A DNA stretch of 34,077 nucleotides from [Clostridium] clostridioforme AGR2157 (GCF_000424325.1 NZ_AUJR01000049.1:1-34077), one strand, 5' to 3'. Positions 9,313 through 17,188 are shown, numbered from the stretch's first letter. Made by a program: numbers and translations. Notes: generated by a model not told the origin, from the letters alone.

Positions 9313-9549
9313 ATGAAGGTTCAGAATATCACAGACGTAGAAAAGTTTTTCTCTGTCATTGACCAGTGCAAGGGAACCGTGGAGCTTGTATCTCCGGAAG
9401 GTGACCGCATCAATCTGAAATCCAAATTAGCCCAGTATCTGTCTATGGCCACCATCTTCTCCAACGGATATATCAAGGAATTAGACCTGGTTGCTCATGA
9501 GAAGGAAGACATTGAGCGTTTAATCAAATATATGTATCAGGGAGAATAA
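9313..9549 (+). CDS. Conserved small protein of unknown function (78 residues)
   Basis: The frame is open from further upstream, but the real start is the ATG at 9313, preceded by AGGAGG at 9301-9306. The product is a compact, soluble 78-residue protein starting MKVQNITDVEKFF with a central VELVSPEGDRINLKSK strand-turn-strand and a C-terminal helical half ending IERLIKYMYQGE. I recall similar short proteins in Lachnospiraceae carried under the probably misleading label polyA polymerase; nothing in the sequence (no nucleotidyltransferase motif) supports that. It has its own promoter and a strong terminator, so it is a stand-alone gene. Function unknown. Confidence 0.82.
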   Translation: MKVQNITDVEKFFSVIDQCKGTVELVSPEGDRINLKSKLAQYLSMATIFSNGYIKELDLVAHEKEDIERLIKYMYQGE

Positions 9550-9599
9550 GCCTAAGATAAAAAGCATGGAATAACAGGCAGGAATACAGGCAAAGGCAA

Positions 9600-9638
9600 A
9601 GCCCGGAACCATTTGACAGGTTCCGGGCTGTTTTGTTT
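9600..9638 (+). terminator. Rho-independent terminator
   Basis: A perfect 11-bp stem, AGCCCGGAACC with GGTTCCGGGCT (9600-9610, 9619-9629), is followed by GTTTTGTTT on the plus strand. It ends the small gene and, lying downstream of the leftward permease gene as well, may work weakly in both directions. Confidence 0.85.
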
Positions 9639-9690
9639 ATCTTAGCTTTGTTATCTTCACTTGATATTCTCTTTTTATTATTCTCAGTCT

Positions 9691-10884
9691 TTATTCCTGA
9701 TGCCCCTGGTCCGCATCTTCCTCACAAACCGGCCCGCATACAGTCTCACAGACAACCGCTCCCCTGCCCTTCCTTCCCAGACGCGCATTGACCCCATCCC
9801 TTAAAAGGGCATACAGTACGGAACACAGCGGAATGAATATGAGCATTCCCACAATTCCCATCATGCTTCCGCCCACAGTCACGGCCACCAGCACCCATAT
9901 GGATGGAAGCCCCACGGAATTCCCCACCACATAGGGGTATATCAGGTTTCCCTCTATCTGCTGCAATACAAAGAAGGTAATCGTAAAAACCAGGGCATCC
10001 ATGGAATTTACCATGAGCATCAGGAACACGCCCACTGCCAGTCCCACAAACGCGCCGAAAATAGGAATCAGGGCCGTAAATGCAATCAGCACCCCAATCA
10101 GCAGCGCATAGGGCAGACGTATGACGGTCAGCGCCACAAAAAACATGGTTCCCAGGATCACGGCCTCCACGCACTGTCCTGTAAGGAAATTGGAGAAGGT
10201 GCGCTCCGTAAGGGCCGTGATATCCAGAATCCGCCCTACAGCCGGTTCCGGCAGAAATGCCTCCAGCACCTTCTTCATCTGCCGTCCCAGCGTCTCCTTC
10301 TGCAAAAGGATATAGATGGCAAAGATAAATCCAATCAGGAATGAGGACACGCCGCTGACAATGGAGACAGCTGCCGAGAAGGTGGTGTTCAGCATGGTTC
10401 CCGCCCCGCTCTTTAAAAACGCGGCCATGTTCTGAAACACTTCCTGCCAGTCCACTTCCATCTGGTTCATATATTCCAGTATCTGGGGATTGCTGGCAAA
10501 TATGCGTTCCGCCTCATCACGCACCCCTGCAAAAAACACAGGGATACTGCTTTGAAGATTCAAAAAAGTCTTTACCAGCTGAGGTGCCACCACAAAGATG
10601 ACCAGAAACAGGCCGCCTGTAACCAGGAGGATGGTCACCACCAGGCTGACAGGCCGTCTCAGCCTGCCGCTCTCCCCAAACACGGTCAAATGCCTCTCGA
10701 TATTGCGCATAGGCACGTTCAGTATGAAAGCTATGGCTGCCCCCAGAATAAAGGGCCAGGCAATGTGCATCAATCCGGCCGCCACATCCACCAGACGTCT
10801 GTAATTGAATCCCGCAACCACAACCACCACGGTAAAGACAATAAGTCCTCTGATTTTTTTAATTGTATCGCTATTTAATTCCAT
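9691..10884 (-). CDS. AI-2E family transporter (PerM/YdbI-type permease)
   Basis: A 397-residue polytopic membrane protein of the AI-2E transporter family (formerly UPF0118). The N-terminal hairpin of two membrane segments (residues about 12-55, with GAAIAFILNVPM) is followed by a segment near 75-100, a soluble region (about 105-160), then four or more further segments including the family-typical IAFTALIPIFGAFVG and LIYPYVVGNSVGLP blocks. Members have been linked to autoinducer-2 export or Na+/H+ antiport; substrate cannot be read from sequence. The start lies 11 bases after the stop of the upstream alanyl-tRNA editing gene, so the two are almost certainly one operon from the promoter at 12157-12186. 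The last 25 residues are a Cys-containing cytoplasmic tail. Confidence 0.9.
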   Translation of the reverse strand: MELNSDTIKKIRGLIVFTVVVVVAGFNYRRLVDVAAGLMHIAWPFILGAAIAFILNVPMRNIERHLTVFGESGRLRRPVSLVVTILLVTGGLFLVIFVVAPQLVKTFLNLQSSIPVFFAGVRDEAERIFASNPQILEYMNQMEVDWQEVFQNMAAFLKSGAGTMLNTTFSAAVSIVSGVSSFLIGFIFAIYILLQKETLGRQMKKVLEAFLPEPAVGRILDITALTERTFSNFLTGQCVEAVILGTMFFVALTVIRLPYALLIGVLIAFTALIPIFGAFVGLAVGVFLMLMVNSMDALVFTITFFVLQQIEGNLIYPYVVGNSVGLPSIWVLVAVTVGGSMMGIVGMLIFIPLCSVLYALLRDGVNARLGRKGRGAVVCETVCGPVCEEDADQGHQE

Positions 10885-10895
10885 CGTATCATCCT

Positions 10896-12068
10896 TTATA
10901 ATTCTGTCTCTTCCCGGAACGCTGCCTCAATGGCTTCCCGTCCCGCCCGGAAGGTCCCCTGAGCCATGAGGCTGCTGCCCCCGCCCCTGCCGCTCAGACG
11001 GCTGTTCAGGGCTTTGCTGAGAGCGCGCATGTCCATCCGGCTGCTGCCCAGGGCATAGTGATATTCGCCGTCCCTGTCATTTCCGGAACACACGGCAGCC
11101 ACTCCGGCCTTGTTTTCTTCATAGAGAATAGTCGCATACTGTCGAACCTGAACTGGGGTTAAATCCTCCTCAAATACAATGAGGGGGGCTGTGCTTTCCG
11201 GGAACTGTCCTGCCTTCAGGGCCAACAGGCTGCTTCCCAGCTTTCCAATCAGGAAATCCCTGTCCTGGCTGTCATTTTTAAGCTTTTCCACTGCATCCGG
11301 CACCTGGATGAGCTTGGCTGACAGCAGGTTGGATATCCTGATTTCATCCTTCAGCCTGTCCCTGTAATCCAACAGGGCCCTGCGGCCGCATAACATGGAC
11401 AAACGAACGCCGCCCTTGTAATGAATCATGCTTCTTATCTTAATGATACCCACTTCACCGGTGTTTTCTACATGTGTGCCGCAGCATGCGCACACATCCC
11501 CGCCAGGCACCTCCACAATGCGTACCAGACCGGACAGTTCCTTTTTGCTTCTGTACTCCATAGTCCTGAGTTCTTCCTCAGCGGGATAAAGCACCTTCAC
11601 GGGGACATTGGCATAGACCAGCTGATTGGCCTCGTCCTCCAGCCAGTCCAGGTCCTCCGGCTCAATGATGCCGTTAAAGTCCACCGTCACTTCCTCGGTC
11701 CCCATGTGAAAGCCGACATTATCGTATCCAAAGTGTCTGTGCACCAGACCGGACAGAATATGCTCCCCGGTGTGCAGCTGCATGTTGTCATACCGCCTCT
11801 GCCAGTCTATGATTCCCTCTGCCAGGGTCCCCTCCTCTATGGGCTGCGCCAGTTCATGGATCACCTGCTCCCCCTTCTCATGGACGGACAGCACGTGAAT
11901 CCCGTTTAAGGTTCCTGTATCATAGGGCTGTCCCCCTCCTTCAGGGTAAAAACCAGTCTGGTTCAGAGTCACCAGCCAGGTTCCTTTCCCGCTCTCCTCA
12001 CAGTGCTCCACCGTGCACATGAACGACTTTACATAGGGGGTCTGGTAATATAATCTGCTTCTGTCCAT
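10896..12068 (-). CDS. Alanyl-tRNA editing protein (AlaX-long, with DHHA1 domain)
   Basis: A stand-alone relative of the AlaRS editing region, which hydrolyses mischarged Ser-tRNA(Ala) or Gly-tRNA(Ala) in the cytoplasm. The N-terminal beta-barrel has GFYPEGGGQPYD. The zinc-binding editing core has HTGEHILSG (first His at 99 from the preferred start) and the downstream CACCGTHV block. The C-terminal third, ending SLMAQGTFRAG, is a DHHA1 domain with the GGGSS glycine run. The frame extends to a TTG at 12074, but I choose the ATG at 12068 (390 residues) because GAGG lies 8 bases upstream. It heads an operon with the AI-2E-family permease; no functional link between the two is obvious. Confidence 0.92.
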   Translation of the reverse strand: MDRSRLYYQTPYVKSFMCTVEHCEESGKGTWLVTLNQTGFYPEGGGQPYDTGTLNGIHVLSVHEKGEQVIHELAQPIEEGTLAEGIIDWQRRYDNMQLHTGEHILSGLVHRHFGYDNVGFHMGTEEVTVDFNGIIEPEDLDWLEDEANQLVYANVPVKVLYPAEEELRTMEYRSKKELSGLVRIVEVPGGDVCACCGTHVENTGEVGIIKIRSMIHYKGGVRLSMLCGRRALLDYRDRLKDEIRISNLLSAKLIQVPDAVEKLKNDSQDRDFLIGKLGSSLLALKAGQFPESTAPLIVFEEDLTPVQVRQYATILYEENKAGVAAVCSGNDRDGEYHYALGSSRMDMRALSKALNSRLSGRGGGSSLMAQGTFRAGREAIEAAFREETEL

Positions 12069-12156
12069 TCTCAAAGCCTCTTTTCTTTTTCATCTGACGG
12101 ACCATCTTTTCCTTCCTTTGTCAGAAAACGATCCGCACAGTATCATGCCTGCCGAC

Positions 12157-12186
12157 ATTATACTATATATCCCGGCCTTGTACCAA
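12157..12186 (-). promoter_or_regulatory. Promoter of the alanyl-tRNA editing / permease operon
   Basis: On the minus strand, TTGGTA (12181-12186), an 18-base spacer and TATAAT (12157-12162), followed by a leader of about 80 bases. Confidence 0.6.
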
Positions 12187-12218
12187 CAAAAATTTTCTAA
12201 ATTTTATCAAATTGTGGA

Positions 12219-12247
12219 AACATGAGCAAGCAGGGCTTCATATGATA
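12219..12247 (+). promoter_or_regulatory. Sigma-K-like (late mother-cell) promoter of the Cys/Gly-rich gene
   Basis: AACA (12219-12222), exactly 16 bases, then CATATGATA (12239-12247). This fits the Bacillus sigma-K consensus mACm-N16-CATAnnnTA at every specified base. The expected start of transcription is about 27 bases before the ATG. No acceptable sigma-A -35 sits at 16-18 bases from the overlapping TATGAT. Confidence 0.55.
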
Positions 12248-12280
12248 CAGTGTAATTAAACTTTATATGGAGGAATTAAC

Positions 12281-12532
12281 ATGAGTGATGTAGCAGCAAC
12301 AAACTGCAGTTGTGACTGTGGATGCGGATGTGGAACAGGAGGCAGCGGATGCGGATGCAATATCATCTGGCTTATCCTGATTCTGTGCTGCTGTGGAGGC
12401 GGCAGCGGCTTCGGACATAGCGACTGCGGTAGCGGTTGTGGCTGTGGGTGCAGCTTTGGAGGCGGATGCGGAGATATTATCTGGCTCATCTTAATCCTGT
12501 GCTGCTGTGGCGGCGGTGGCTTCTGCTGCTAA
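12281..12532 (+). CDS. Cys/Gly-rich two-repeat small protein, possible spore-layer protein
   Basis: An 83-residue protein with 20 cysteines and about 24 glycines, over half its length. It consists of two diverged copies of one unit: a CGCGCG-type segment, a hydrophobic IIWLILIL core and a CCCGGG end (units at about 9-41 and 49-80). The nucleotide sequence repeats as well, with mostly silent differences. GGAGGAA precedes the ATG, and a strong terminator follows, so it is monocistronic. No catalytic motif or classical signal peptide is visible. The sigma-K-like promoter and extreme Cys content suggest a late sporulation structural protein cross-linked by disulfides, by analogy to Cys-rich exosporium proteins such as C. 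difficile CdeC. Alternatives are a metal-binding or a membrane-inserted peptide. Gene reality is strong; function is inference. Confidence 0.78.
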   Translation: MSDVAATNCSCDCGCGCGTGGSGCGCNIIWLILILCCCGGGSGFGHSDCGSGCGCGCSFGGGCGDIIWLILILCCCGGGGFCC

Positions 12533-12571
12533 TTCCCACCTCTAAAAAATCCTTCACCAAAGAATCAAAGG

Positions 12572-12604
12572 AACAGGGAGTGCTTCACCACTCCCTGTTT
12601 TTTC
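12572..12604 (+). terminator. Rho-independent terminator after the Cys/Gly-rich gene
   Basis: An 11-bp stem, AACAGGGAGTG with CACTCCCTGTT (12572-12582, 12589-12599), with loop CTTCAC and a T-rich tail. Confidence 0.88.
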
Positions 12605-12621
12605 TTGCAGGGAAGCCGGGC

Positions 12622-12852
12622 TTATTTGCCGGCCTCACCTGTCTCCCCGGGCGAAAAAGGGCTTTTTGTGCCTCGGTTCTTACCCCCATACCCCTTTCTT
12701 CCCTGTCTCTGCTTTAAGCATTCCTCATCTATTTCATATACTGCATTTCCATCTATAATCAAACGGCTGTACATGGATTTCACTCTCCTTCCATACTTAT
12801 AATATATGCAGTGTCCAGGCTTTGGCTCATTGTGCCGGAAAATAAGTGGCAT
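12622..12852 (-). CDS. Small hypothetical protein
   Basis: A 76-residue reading frame that I keep because its start has a good ribosome binding site: GGGAGGGG, then 8 bases, then the ATG at 12852. A longer version from 12912 lacks one and would overlap the divergent gene start. The N-terminal two thirds look like a folded small protein (MPLIFRHNEPKPGHCIYYKY, a strand-like SRLIIDGNAVYEID and a basic helix), while the last 20 residues are polar and Gly/Lys-rich. It lies convergent to the Cys/Gly-rich gene and divergent from the gene at 12911. I recognise no family. It could still be spurious. Confidence 0.5.
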   Translation of the reverse strand: MPLIFRHNEPKPGHCIYYKYGRRVKSMYSRLIIDGNAVYEIDEECLKQRQGRKGYGGKNRGTKSPFSPGETGEAGK

Positions 12853-12910
12853 GTAACAAGCCCCTCCCGCATAAATTGGAAGCAAAGAAAGAAAAGGCTG
12901 GTGGAAATAC

Positions 12911-13327
12911 ATGAATCCATCTGATGACTATAAACTAACCGACCTGGACTATCTCATAGGCGACCACCATCTGCAGATGATTAAGGCCTCCCTCCCCTAC
13001 CTGGGCGTTCCCGAACAAAAGGCCATCTCCCTGTTTGTCAAGGCTCAGGAACTGCGAAAAACAATGGAGCTCTTTGAGACTGAGGAGGTAGCAACCATGG
13101 GCATCTGCTCCCTGGACCGTCCCCAGGGAAACGGGTCCCTGCGCGACATGCTGAAGGCCATACGTCCATATGGGAATCCCATGGAGCAGGATATAATTGA
13201 CATGGCCGAAACCCTGATGGAGGGCCAGACTCCCATGGAACAGCTGCGCAGGTTCCTGACACCGGAGCAGCAATCCCGTTTTGAGACCATGGAAATGATA
13301 TTCACAGCCATGCAGGCCATGGCCTGA
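12911..13327 (+). CDS. Conserved hypothetical protein (138 residues)
   Basis: A mostly helical, soluble 138-residue protein beginning MNPSDDYKLTDLDYLIGDHH. The N-terminal part contains LQMIKASLPYLGVPEQKAI followed by a long helix with KAQELRKTMELF; the C-terminal part is Met/Glu-rich (SRFETMEMIFTAMQAM). A GGTGG-type site lies before the ATG. It is followed after 44 bases by a second small helical gene on the same strand, and the two probably form an operon. Both look like regulatory or structural proteins rather than enzymes: no catalytic motif, signal peptide or membrane segment is visible. I do not recognise a named family. Confidence 0.72.
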   Translation: MNPSDDYKLTDLDYLIGDHHLQMIKASLPYLGVPEQKAISLFVKAQELRKTMELFETEEVATMGICSLDRPQGNGSLRDMLKAIRPYGNPMEQDIIDMAETLMEGQTPMEQLRRFLTPEQQSRFETMEMIFTAMQAMA

Positions 13328-13371
13328 TACGGCCAATCACTGAACTCCATTACAGAAAGGACTACATAATT

Positions 13372-13653
13372 ATGGATAACAGCTGGAAACAAGACCCCAG
13401 GCTCAAGGCCATGAACAAAGATAAACTGGCCATGCTCACTGAATTTGCGGAGCGGATTGAACATTCAGACAAAAATAACCTGATGGAGGCATTCATGACC
13501 ATCAACATGGAAGCCAGGCAAAAGGGCGTACATTTTAACGACAGGGAGACAGACCTTCTGGTCAACATCCTCAGTTCCAGGATGCCTCCCTCTGAGAAAA
13601 AGAAAATTGATTTATTAAAAATGCTTTCAAAAAAAATGGCAGGGCCGCGCTGA
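13372..13653 (+). CDS. Conserved hypothetical protein (93 residues)
   Basis: A 93-residue, highly charged helical protein starting MDNSWKQDPRLKAMNKDKL, with AMLTEFAERIEHSDKNNLM, METs spaced through the middle, and a basic end (SEKKKIDLLKMLSKKM). AAAGGA lies before the ATG. It follows the 138-residue gene by 44 bases and both resemble each other in style (helix-rich, Met-rich, no motif). The stop lies inside a GC-rich dyad (GGCAGGG/CCCTGCC, about 13638-13667) without a T-run, so transcription end is unclear. Function unknown. Confidence 0.72.
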   Translation: MDNSWKQDPRLKAMNKDKLAMLTEFAERIEHSDKNNLMEAFMTINMEARQKGVHFNDRETDLLVNILSSRMPPSEKKKIDLLKMLSKKMAGPR

Positions 13654-13710
13654 TGGCGCCCCTGCCTCTGCCTTATGAAATCATTTTAACCTGAAGCATT
13701 TTACCCGGAA

Positions 13711-14595
13711 TTATTTTAACCGTTCCAAATCCGGTGCAATCACAATCTTAGTGTGCTCTGTGGCTGACTGTACCAGCTCCTTTGCCCTTTCCTGAGGCAG
13801 GCGGATACAGCCCGCGGAGCCATTATCCCTGGATGCGGTAAAGCAGTGAAGAAAGATGGCAGATCCCTTTCCGGGCTCACATGCTTCATTATAATCCAAT
13901 GCCAAGGCGTAATTATAGTACGGTGAAGCAGCCGCCATGTTCTCTGCGGAGTTCCAGTTCTTTACAGCCTGTGATGTATTGACCAGCTTGTTATAATAGG
14001 GACTGGCTGAATCATCCACCCAGTAATCGCCTTTTGTAATCTTATGGTAGGGAAGGATGCTGCCTGGATTTTCCTTGAGCCCAAAAGCCATGGTAAATCC
14101 ATATGTACCGGAAGGCGTGCTTCCGTCTCCCTCTGCCTTCTGGTCCGTAATGCCGTTTCTGCCTACAATGCCTGCTTCCTTCCAGGCCATCTCCCAGGCT
14201 TCCCCTGACTTCTTATAATAATATACATCTGCGCCGCAGCCGCCGGTGCCCACTACTACCACCAGCTGGTCCGCATCCTTTGCTCCTTCCAGATTCTGGG
14301 GCTGTATGACACCGTTCTCCACTGCCGCCTTCTTTTCCTGAGGTTCTGCTTCCGAAACAGCCAGAACCCCCGGCCCCTGGTCCGTCAAGTTCATGGCTTT
14401 CCCTGCGCCTGTCCTGCCGGCAGCCATAGCCGTAAGACTTCCCGCTGCCATCATGACTCCTGCCAGAACCAGTGCTGCCGCTGCCCTGCCTATTTTACGG
14501 CCCGCCCCGCTCTTTCCGTATATTCCGCTTTTTCCATACATTTCGTTCTTTCCGTACATTTCGTTCTTTCCGCATGCTCTTCTCTCATGTCTCAT
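13711..14595 (-). CDS. L,D-transpeptidase-like (YkuD-family) secreted protein
   Basis: I choose the ATG at 14595 (294 residues), which follows GAGGTGACGGCG; the frame stays open 49 codons further but without support. The N terminus has short tandem units (GKNEMY, GKNEMY, GKSGIY, GKSG) ahead of a membrane/signal segment, about RAAAALVLAGVMMAAGSLTA, then a low-complexity linker and the catalytic domain from about 110. The active-site block reads AIFLHC then DNGSAGCIRLP: the nucleophile cysteine and following arginine are kept, but the usual His of SHGC is Ala. L,D-transpeptidases make 3-3 peptidoglycan cross-links or attach proteins outside the membrane. The domain is shared with uncharacterised YkuD-like proteins, so the reaction is inferred. 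Confidence 0.82.
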   Translation of the reverse strand: MRHERRACGKNEMYGKNEMYGKSGIYGKSGAGRKIGRAAAALVLAGVMMAAGSLTAMAAGRTGAGKAMNLTDQGPGVLAVSEAEPQEKKAAVENGVIQPQNLEGAKDADQLVVVVGTGGCGADVYYYKKSGEAWEMAWKEAGIVGRNGITDQKAEGDGSTPSGTYGFTMAFGLKENPGSILPYHKITKGDYWVDDSASPYYNKLVNTSQAVKNWNSAENMAAASPYYNYALALDYNEACEPGKGSAIFLHCFTASRDNGSAGCIRLPQERAKELVQSATEHTKIVIAPDLERLK

Positions 14596-14623
14596 CGCCG
14601 TCACCTCAATATCATGTTTTGCC

Positions 14624-14657
14624 CATTTCCTATTATAACCTGCAATAACAGGAAATG
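14624..14657 (-). promoter_or_regulatory. -10 element flanked by an inverted repeat, upstream of the YkuD-like gene
   Basis: A minus-strand TATAAT (14632-14637) sits between the arms CATTTCCT (14624-14631) and AGGAAATG (14650-14657), a perfect 8-bp inverted repeat with an 18-base interval. The -35 region is poor, which could mean dependence on an activator or another sigma factor. The arms could be an operator. Confidence 0.4.
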
Positions 14658-14699
14658 TTATTTCTTTTTTCTTACATTTCCCGCCGGAAACCCCTACAT

Positions 14700-14742
14700 A
14701 AAAATGCCTGCCCAGTCCATGTGTTACCGGCTGCGCAGGCAT
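14700..14742 (-). terminator. Rho-independent terminator of leuS
   Basis: On the minus strand ATGCCTGC (14735-14742) pairs with GCAGGCAT (14704-14711), followed by TTTTTA, about 30 bases past the leuS stop. Confidence 0.75.
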
Positions 14743-14773
14743 TCAGTCTCCCGCGGATATACGGGATTCTGAT

Positions 14774-17188
14774 TTATTTACACACAATATTGATAATCTT
14801 TCCAGGCACGTAGATTTCCTTCACAACATTGCCGGTCAGCTTTTCCTTCACTGCTTCCCTGCCTGCGGCAATGGTATCTTCCTTGGAGCTGTCAGCACTG
14901 ATGCTGATGACGGCGCGTGTCTTTCCGTTAATCTGGACAGCCACTTCGATCTCATCGTCCTTCATGGCCTCCTCATCGCATTCCGGCCACTGTGCATGGA
15001 ATACGCTGTCGGTACCGCCTAACTGCTGCCACAGCTCCTCTCCGATATGGGGAGCAAAGGGCGCCAGAAGAATTACAAAGGTCTTAAGGGTCTCCTTGTC
15101 AATTCCGCCTTCCTTCCTTGCCAGCTCTATGAGCTTATTGTTGTACTCCATGAAACCGGAAATCACGGTGTTGAGGCTGAACTGGTTGAAGCGGTATTCA
15201 ATGTCATATACCAGCTTATGGCGCAGCTTTATCATTTCCTTGGACGCCTTCACATCCTTATCCTTGTTGTCCATCACCAAATTCCAGAAACGGTTCAGGA
15301 AGCGGGATACGCCCTCGATGCCCCGGTCATCCCACTCTGCATCCAGCTCCGGCGGTCCCACAAACAGCTCGTAAAGCCTTAAGGAGTCGCAGCCGTAATC
15401 CCTTACCAAATCGTCGGGAGAAACAACGTTGCCCTTGGATTTGCTCATTTTGATGCCGTTCTTGCCGGTAATCATACCCTGGTTGAACAGCTTCTTGAAA
15501 GGCTCGTCAAAGTCAATAGCGCCTATATCGCACAGAAACTTGGTGTAGAAACGTGAATACAGCAGATGGAGCACCGCATGTTCCACGCCGCCGATATACA
15601 TATCCACCGGAAGATACTTGTCTGCCTTTTCCCTGGATACCAGCTCTTCCTTGTTGTGGCTGTCCACATAGCGCAGGAAGTACCAGGAGGAACCAGCCCA
15701 CTGGGGCATGGTGTTTGTCTCTCTCTTGGCAGGAGCGCCGCAGACAGGACAGGTGGTGTTGACCCATTCGTCAATGGCAGCCAGAGGTGACTCGCCGGTT
15801 CCTGTTGGCTGGTAGCTCTCCACCTCGGGAAGCTTTAACGGCAGCTGGTCCTCAGGCACAGGCACGCAGCCGCACTTGGGGCAGTGGATGATGGGGATGG
15901 GCTCGCCCCAGTAACGCTGGCGTGAGAATACCCAGTCCCTCAGCTTGTAGTTGACCGTCTTATGGCCAAAGCCCTTTTCCTCTATCATATGAGGCGCTTC
16001 CTTTTTAAGGACAGCAGACTCCATGCCGTTCCAATCACCGGAATTAATCATGATGCCGTTTGCCTCGGTATACGCCTCGGTCATGTCCTCGATTTCCTTG
16101 CCGTCCTTTGCGATTACCTGTACAATGGGCAGGCCGAACTTTTTGGCAAACTCAAAGTCCCTGTCGTCGTGGGCAGGCACGCACATGATGGCGCCGGTAC
16201 CGTAATCAGCCAGTACATAATCAGACAGCCAGATAGGCGTCCTTGCGCCGTTCAGCGGATTAATTGCATAACTTCCGGTAAACACGCCTGTCTTTTCCTT
16301 TGCCTGCATACGGTCCACATTGGAACGCATGGAAGAATCGAAAATATATTTTTCCACTGCTTCCCTTGTCTCATCGGTGGCCAGGCTCTTAGCCAGGGCA
16401 TGCTCCGGCGCCAGTACCATGAAGGTGGCTCCGTAAAGGGTGTCCGGCCTGGTGGTGTACACGGTAATCTTCTCCTCACGCCCGTCAATGGGGAAATCCA
16501 CCTCTGCGCCGTATGACTTGCCGATCCAGTCAGTCTGCATCTTCTTGACCTTCTCAGGCCAGTCCAGCTTATCCAGATCATTTAACAGACGCTCTGCGTA
16601 AGCAGTAATCTTAAGCATCCACTGGCGCAGATTCTTCTTGGTAACCGTGGTGCCGCAGCGCTCGCAGCATCCGTTGACCACTTCCTCGTTTGCCAGTCCG
16701 GTCTTACAGGAAGGACACCAGTTAATGGGGAATTCCTTTTCATAGGCCAGGCCCTTCTTGAACATCTGGACAAAAATCCACTGGGTCCATTTGTAGAAAT
16801 CCGGATCCGTGGTGTTCACTTCCATATCCCAGTCATAAATTGCCGCAATCTGCTTGATCTGGCGCTTGATATTCCTTATGTTTGCCTCTGTGGACTTAGC
16901 CGGATGGACGCCCATCTTAATAGCGTAGTTCTCAGCAGGAAGGCCGAAGGCATCCCATCCCATGGGATGAATGACATACTTTCCCTTTAACAGCTGATAC
17001 CGGCTCCAGACATCTGAAATCACATATCCTCTCCAGTGTCCTACGTGAAGGCCGCTGCCTGAGGGGTATGGGAACATATCCAGACAGTAATACTTTTCCT
17101 TCCTGCCATCGTTCACATTGATGGGCTTCTCTTTCCAGTTCTCACGCCACTTTTTCTCAATGGCGCTGTGGTTGTACTGTGTTGCCAT
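14774..17188 (-). CDS. leuS: Leucyl-tRNA synthetase
   Basis: This 804-residue class I synthetase charges tRNA(Leu) in the cytoplasm and has the standard bacterial LeuRS length. The HIGH motif appears as HVGH (48-51) in YPSGSGLHVGHWRGY. A zinc-ribbon-like pair follows (CPSCKTG and CCERCG, about 158-180). The large CP1 editing domain includes TTRPDTLYGATFMV and the DYGTGAIMCVPAHDDRD editing block. The KMSKS loop is KMSKSKGNVV near residue 580, and the C-terminal anticodon-binding part ends with NGKTRAVIS. It is alone in its transcript: T-box leader upstream, terminator downstream. Nothing abnormal was seen in the protein. Confidence 0.97.
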   Translation of the reverse strand: MATQYNHSAIEKKWRENWKEKPINVNDGRKEKYYCLDMFPYPSGSGLHVGHWRGYVISDVWSRYQLLKGKYVIHPMGWDAFGLPAENYAIKMGVHPAKSTEANIRNIKRQIKQIAAIYDWDMEVNTTDPDFYKWTQWIFVQMFKKGLAYEKEFPINWCPSCKTGLANEEVVNGCCERCGTTVTKKNLRQWMLKITAYAERLLNDLDKLDWPEKVKKMQTDWIGKSYGAEVDFPIDGREEKITVYTTRPDTLYGATFMVLAPEHALAKSLATDETREAVEKYIFDSSMRSNVDRMQAKEKTGVFTGSYAINPLNGARTPIWLSDYVLADYGTGAIMCVPAHDDRDFEFAKKFGLPIVQVIAKDGKEIEDMTEAYTEANGIMINSGDWNGMESAVLKKEAPHMIEEKGFGHKTVNYKLRDWVFSRQRYWGEPIPIIHCPKCGCVPVPEDQLPLKLPEVESYQPTGTGESPLAAIDEWVNTTCPVCGAPAKRETNTMPQWAGSSWYFLRYVDSHNKEELVSREKADKYLPVDMYIGGVEHAVLHLLYSRFYTKFLCDIGAIDFDEPFKKLFNQGMITGKNGIKMSKSKGNVVSPDDLVRDYGCDSLRLYELFVGPPELDAEWDDRGIEGVSRFLNRFWNLVMDNKDKDVKASKEMIKLRHKLVYDIEYRFNQFSLNTVISGFMEYNNKLIELARKEGGIDKETLKTFVILLAPFAPHIGEELWQQLGGTDSVFHAQWPECDEEAMKDDEIEVAVQINGKTRAVISISADSSKEDTIAAGREAVKEKLTGNVVKEIYVPGKIINIVCK

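Noticed and set aside
12241-12246. TATGAT as a sigma-A -10 for the Cys/Gly-rich gene
   Set aside because: No -35-like hexamer lies 16-18 bases upstream; the nearest, TTGTGG, is 23 bases away. The sigma-K reading fits better.
12281-12532. A bacteriocin or RiPP precursor reading of the Cys/Gly-rich peptide
   Set aside because: There is no leader-peptide cleavage site (GG or GA before a core), no modification enzyme and no transporter nearby. The two-repeat structure and promoter point to a structural role.
13638-13667. GGCAGGG/CCCTGCC dyad after the 93-residue gene as a terminator
   Set aside because: The T-run is missing and the dyad overlaps the stop codon.
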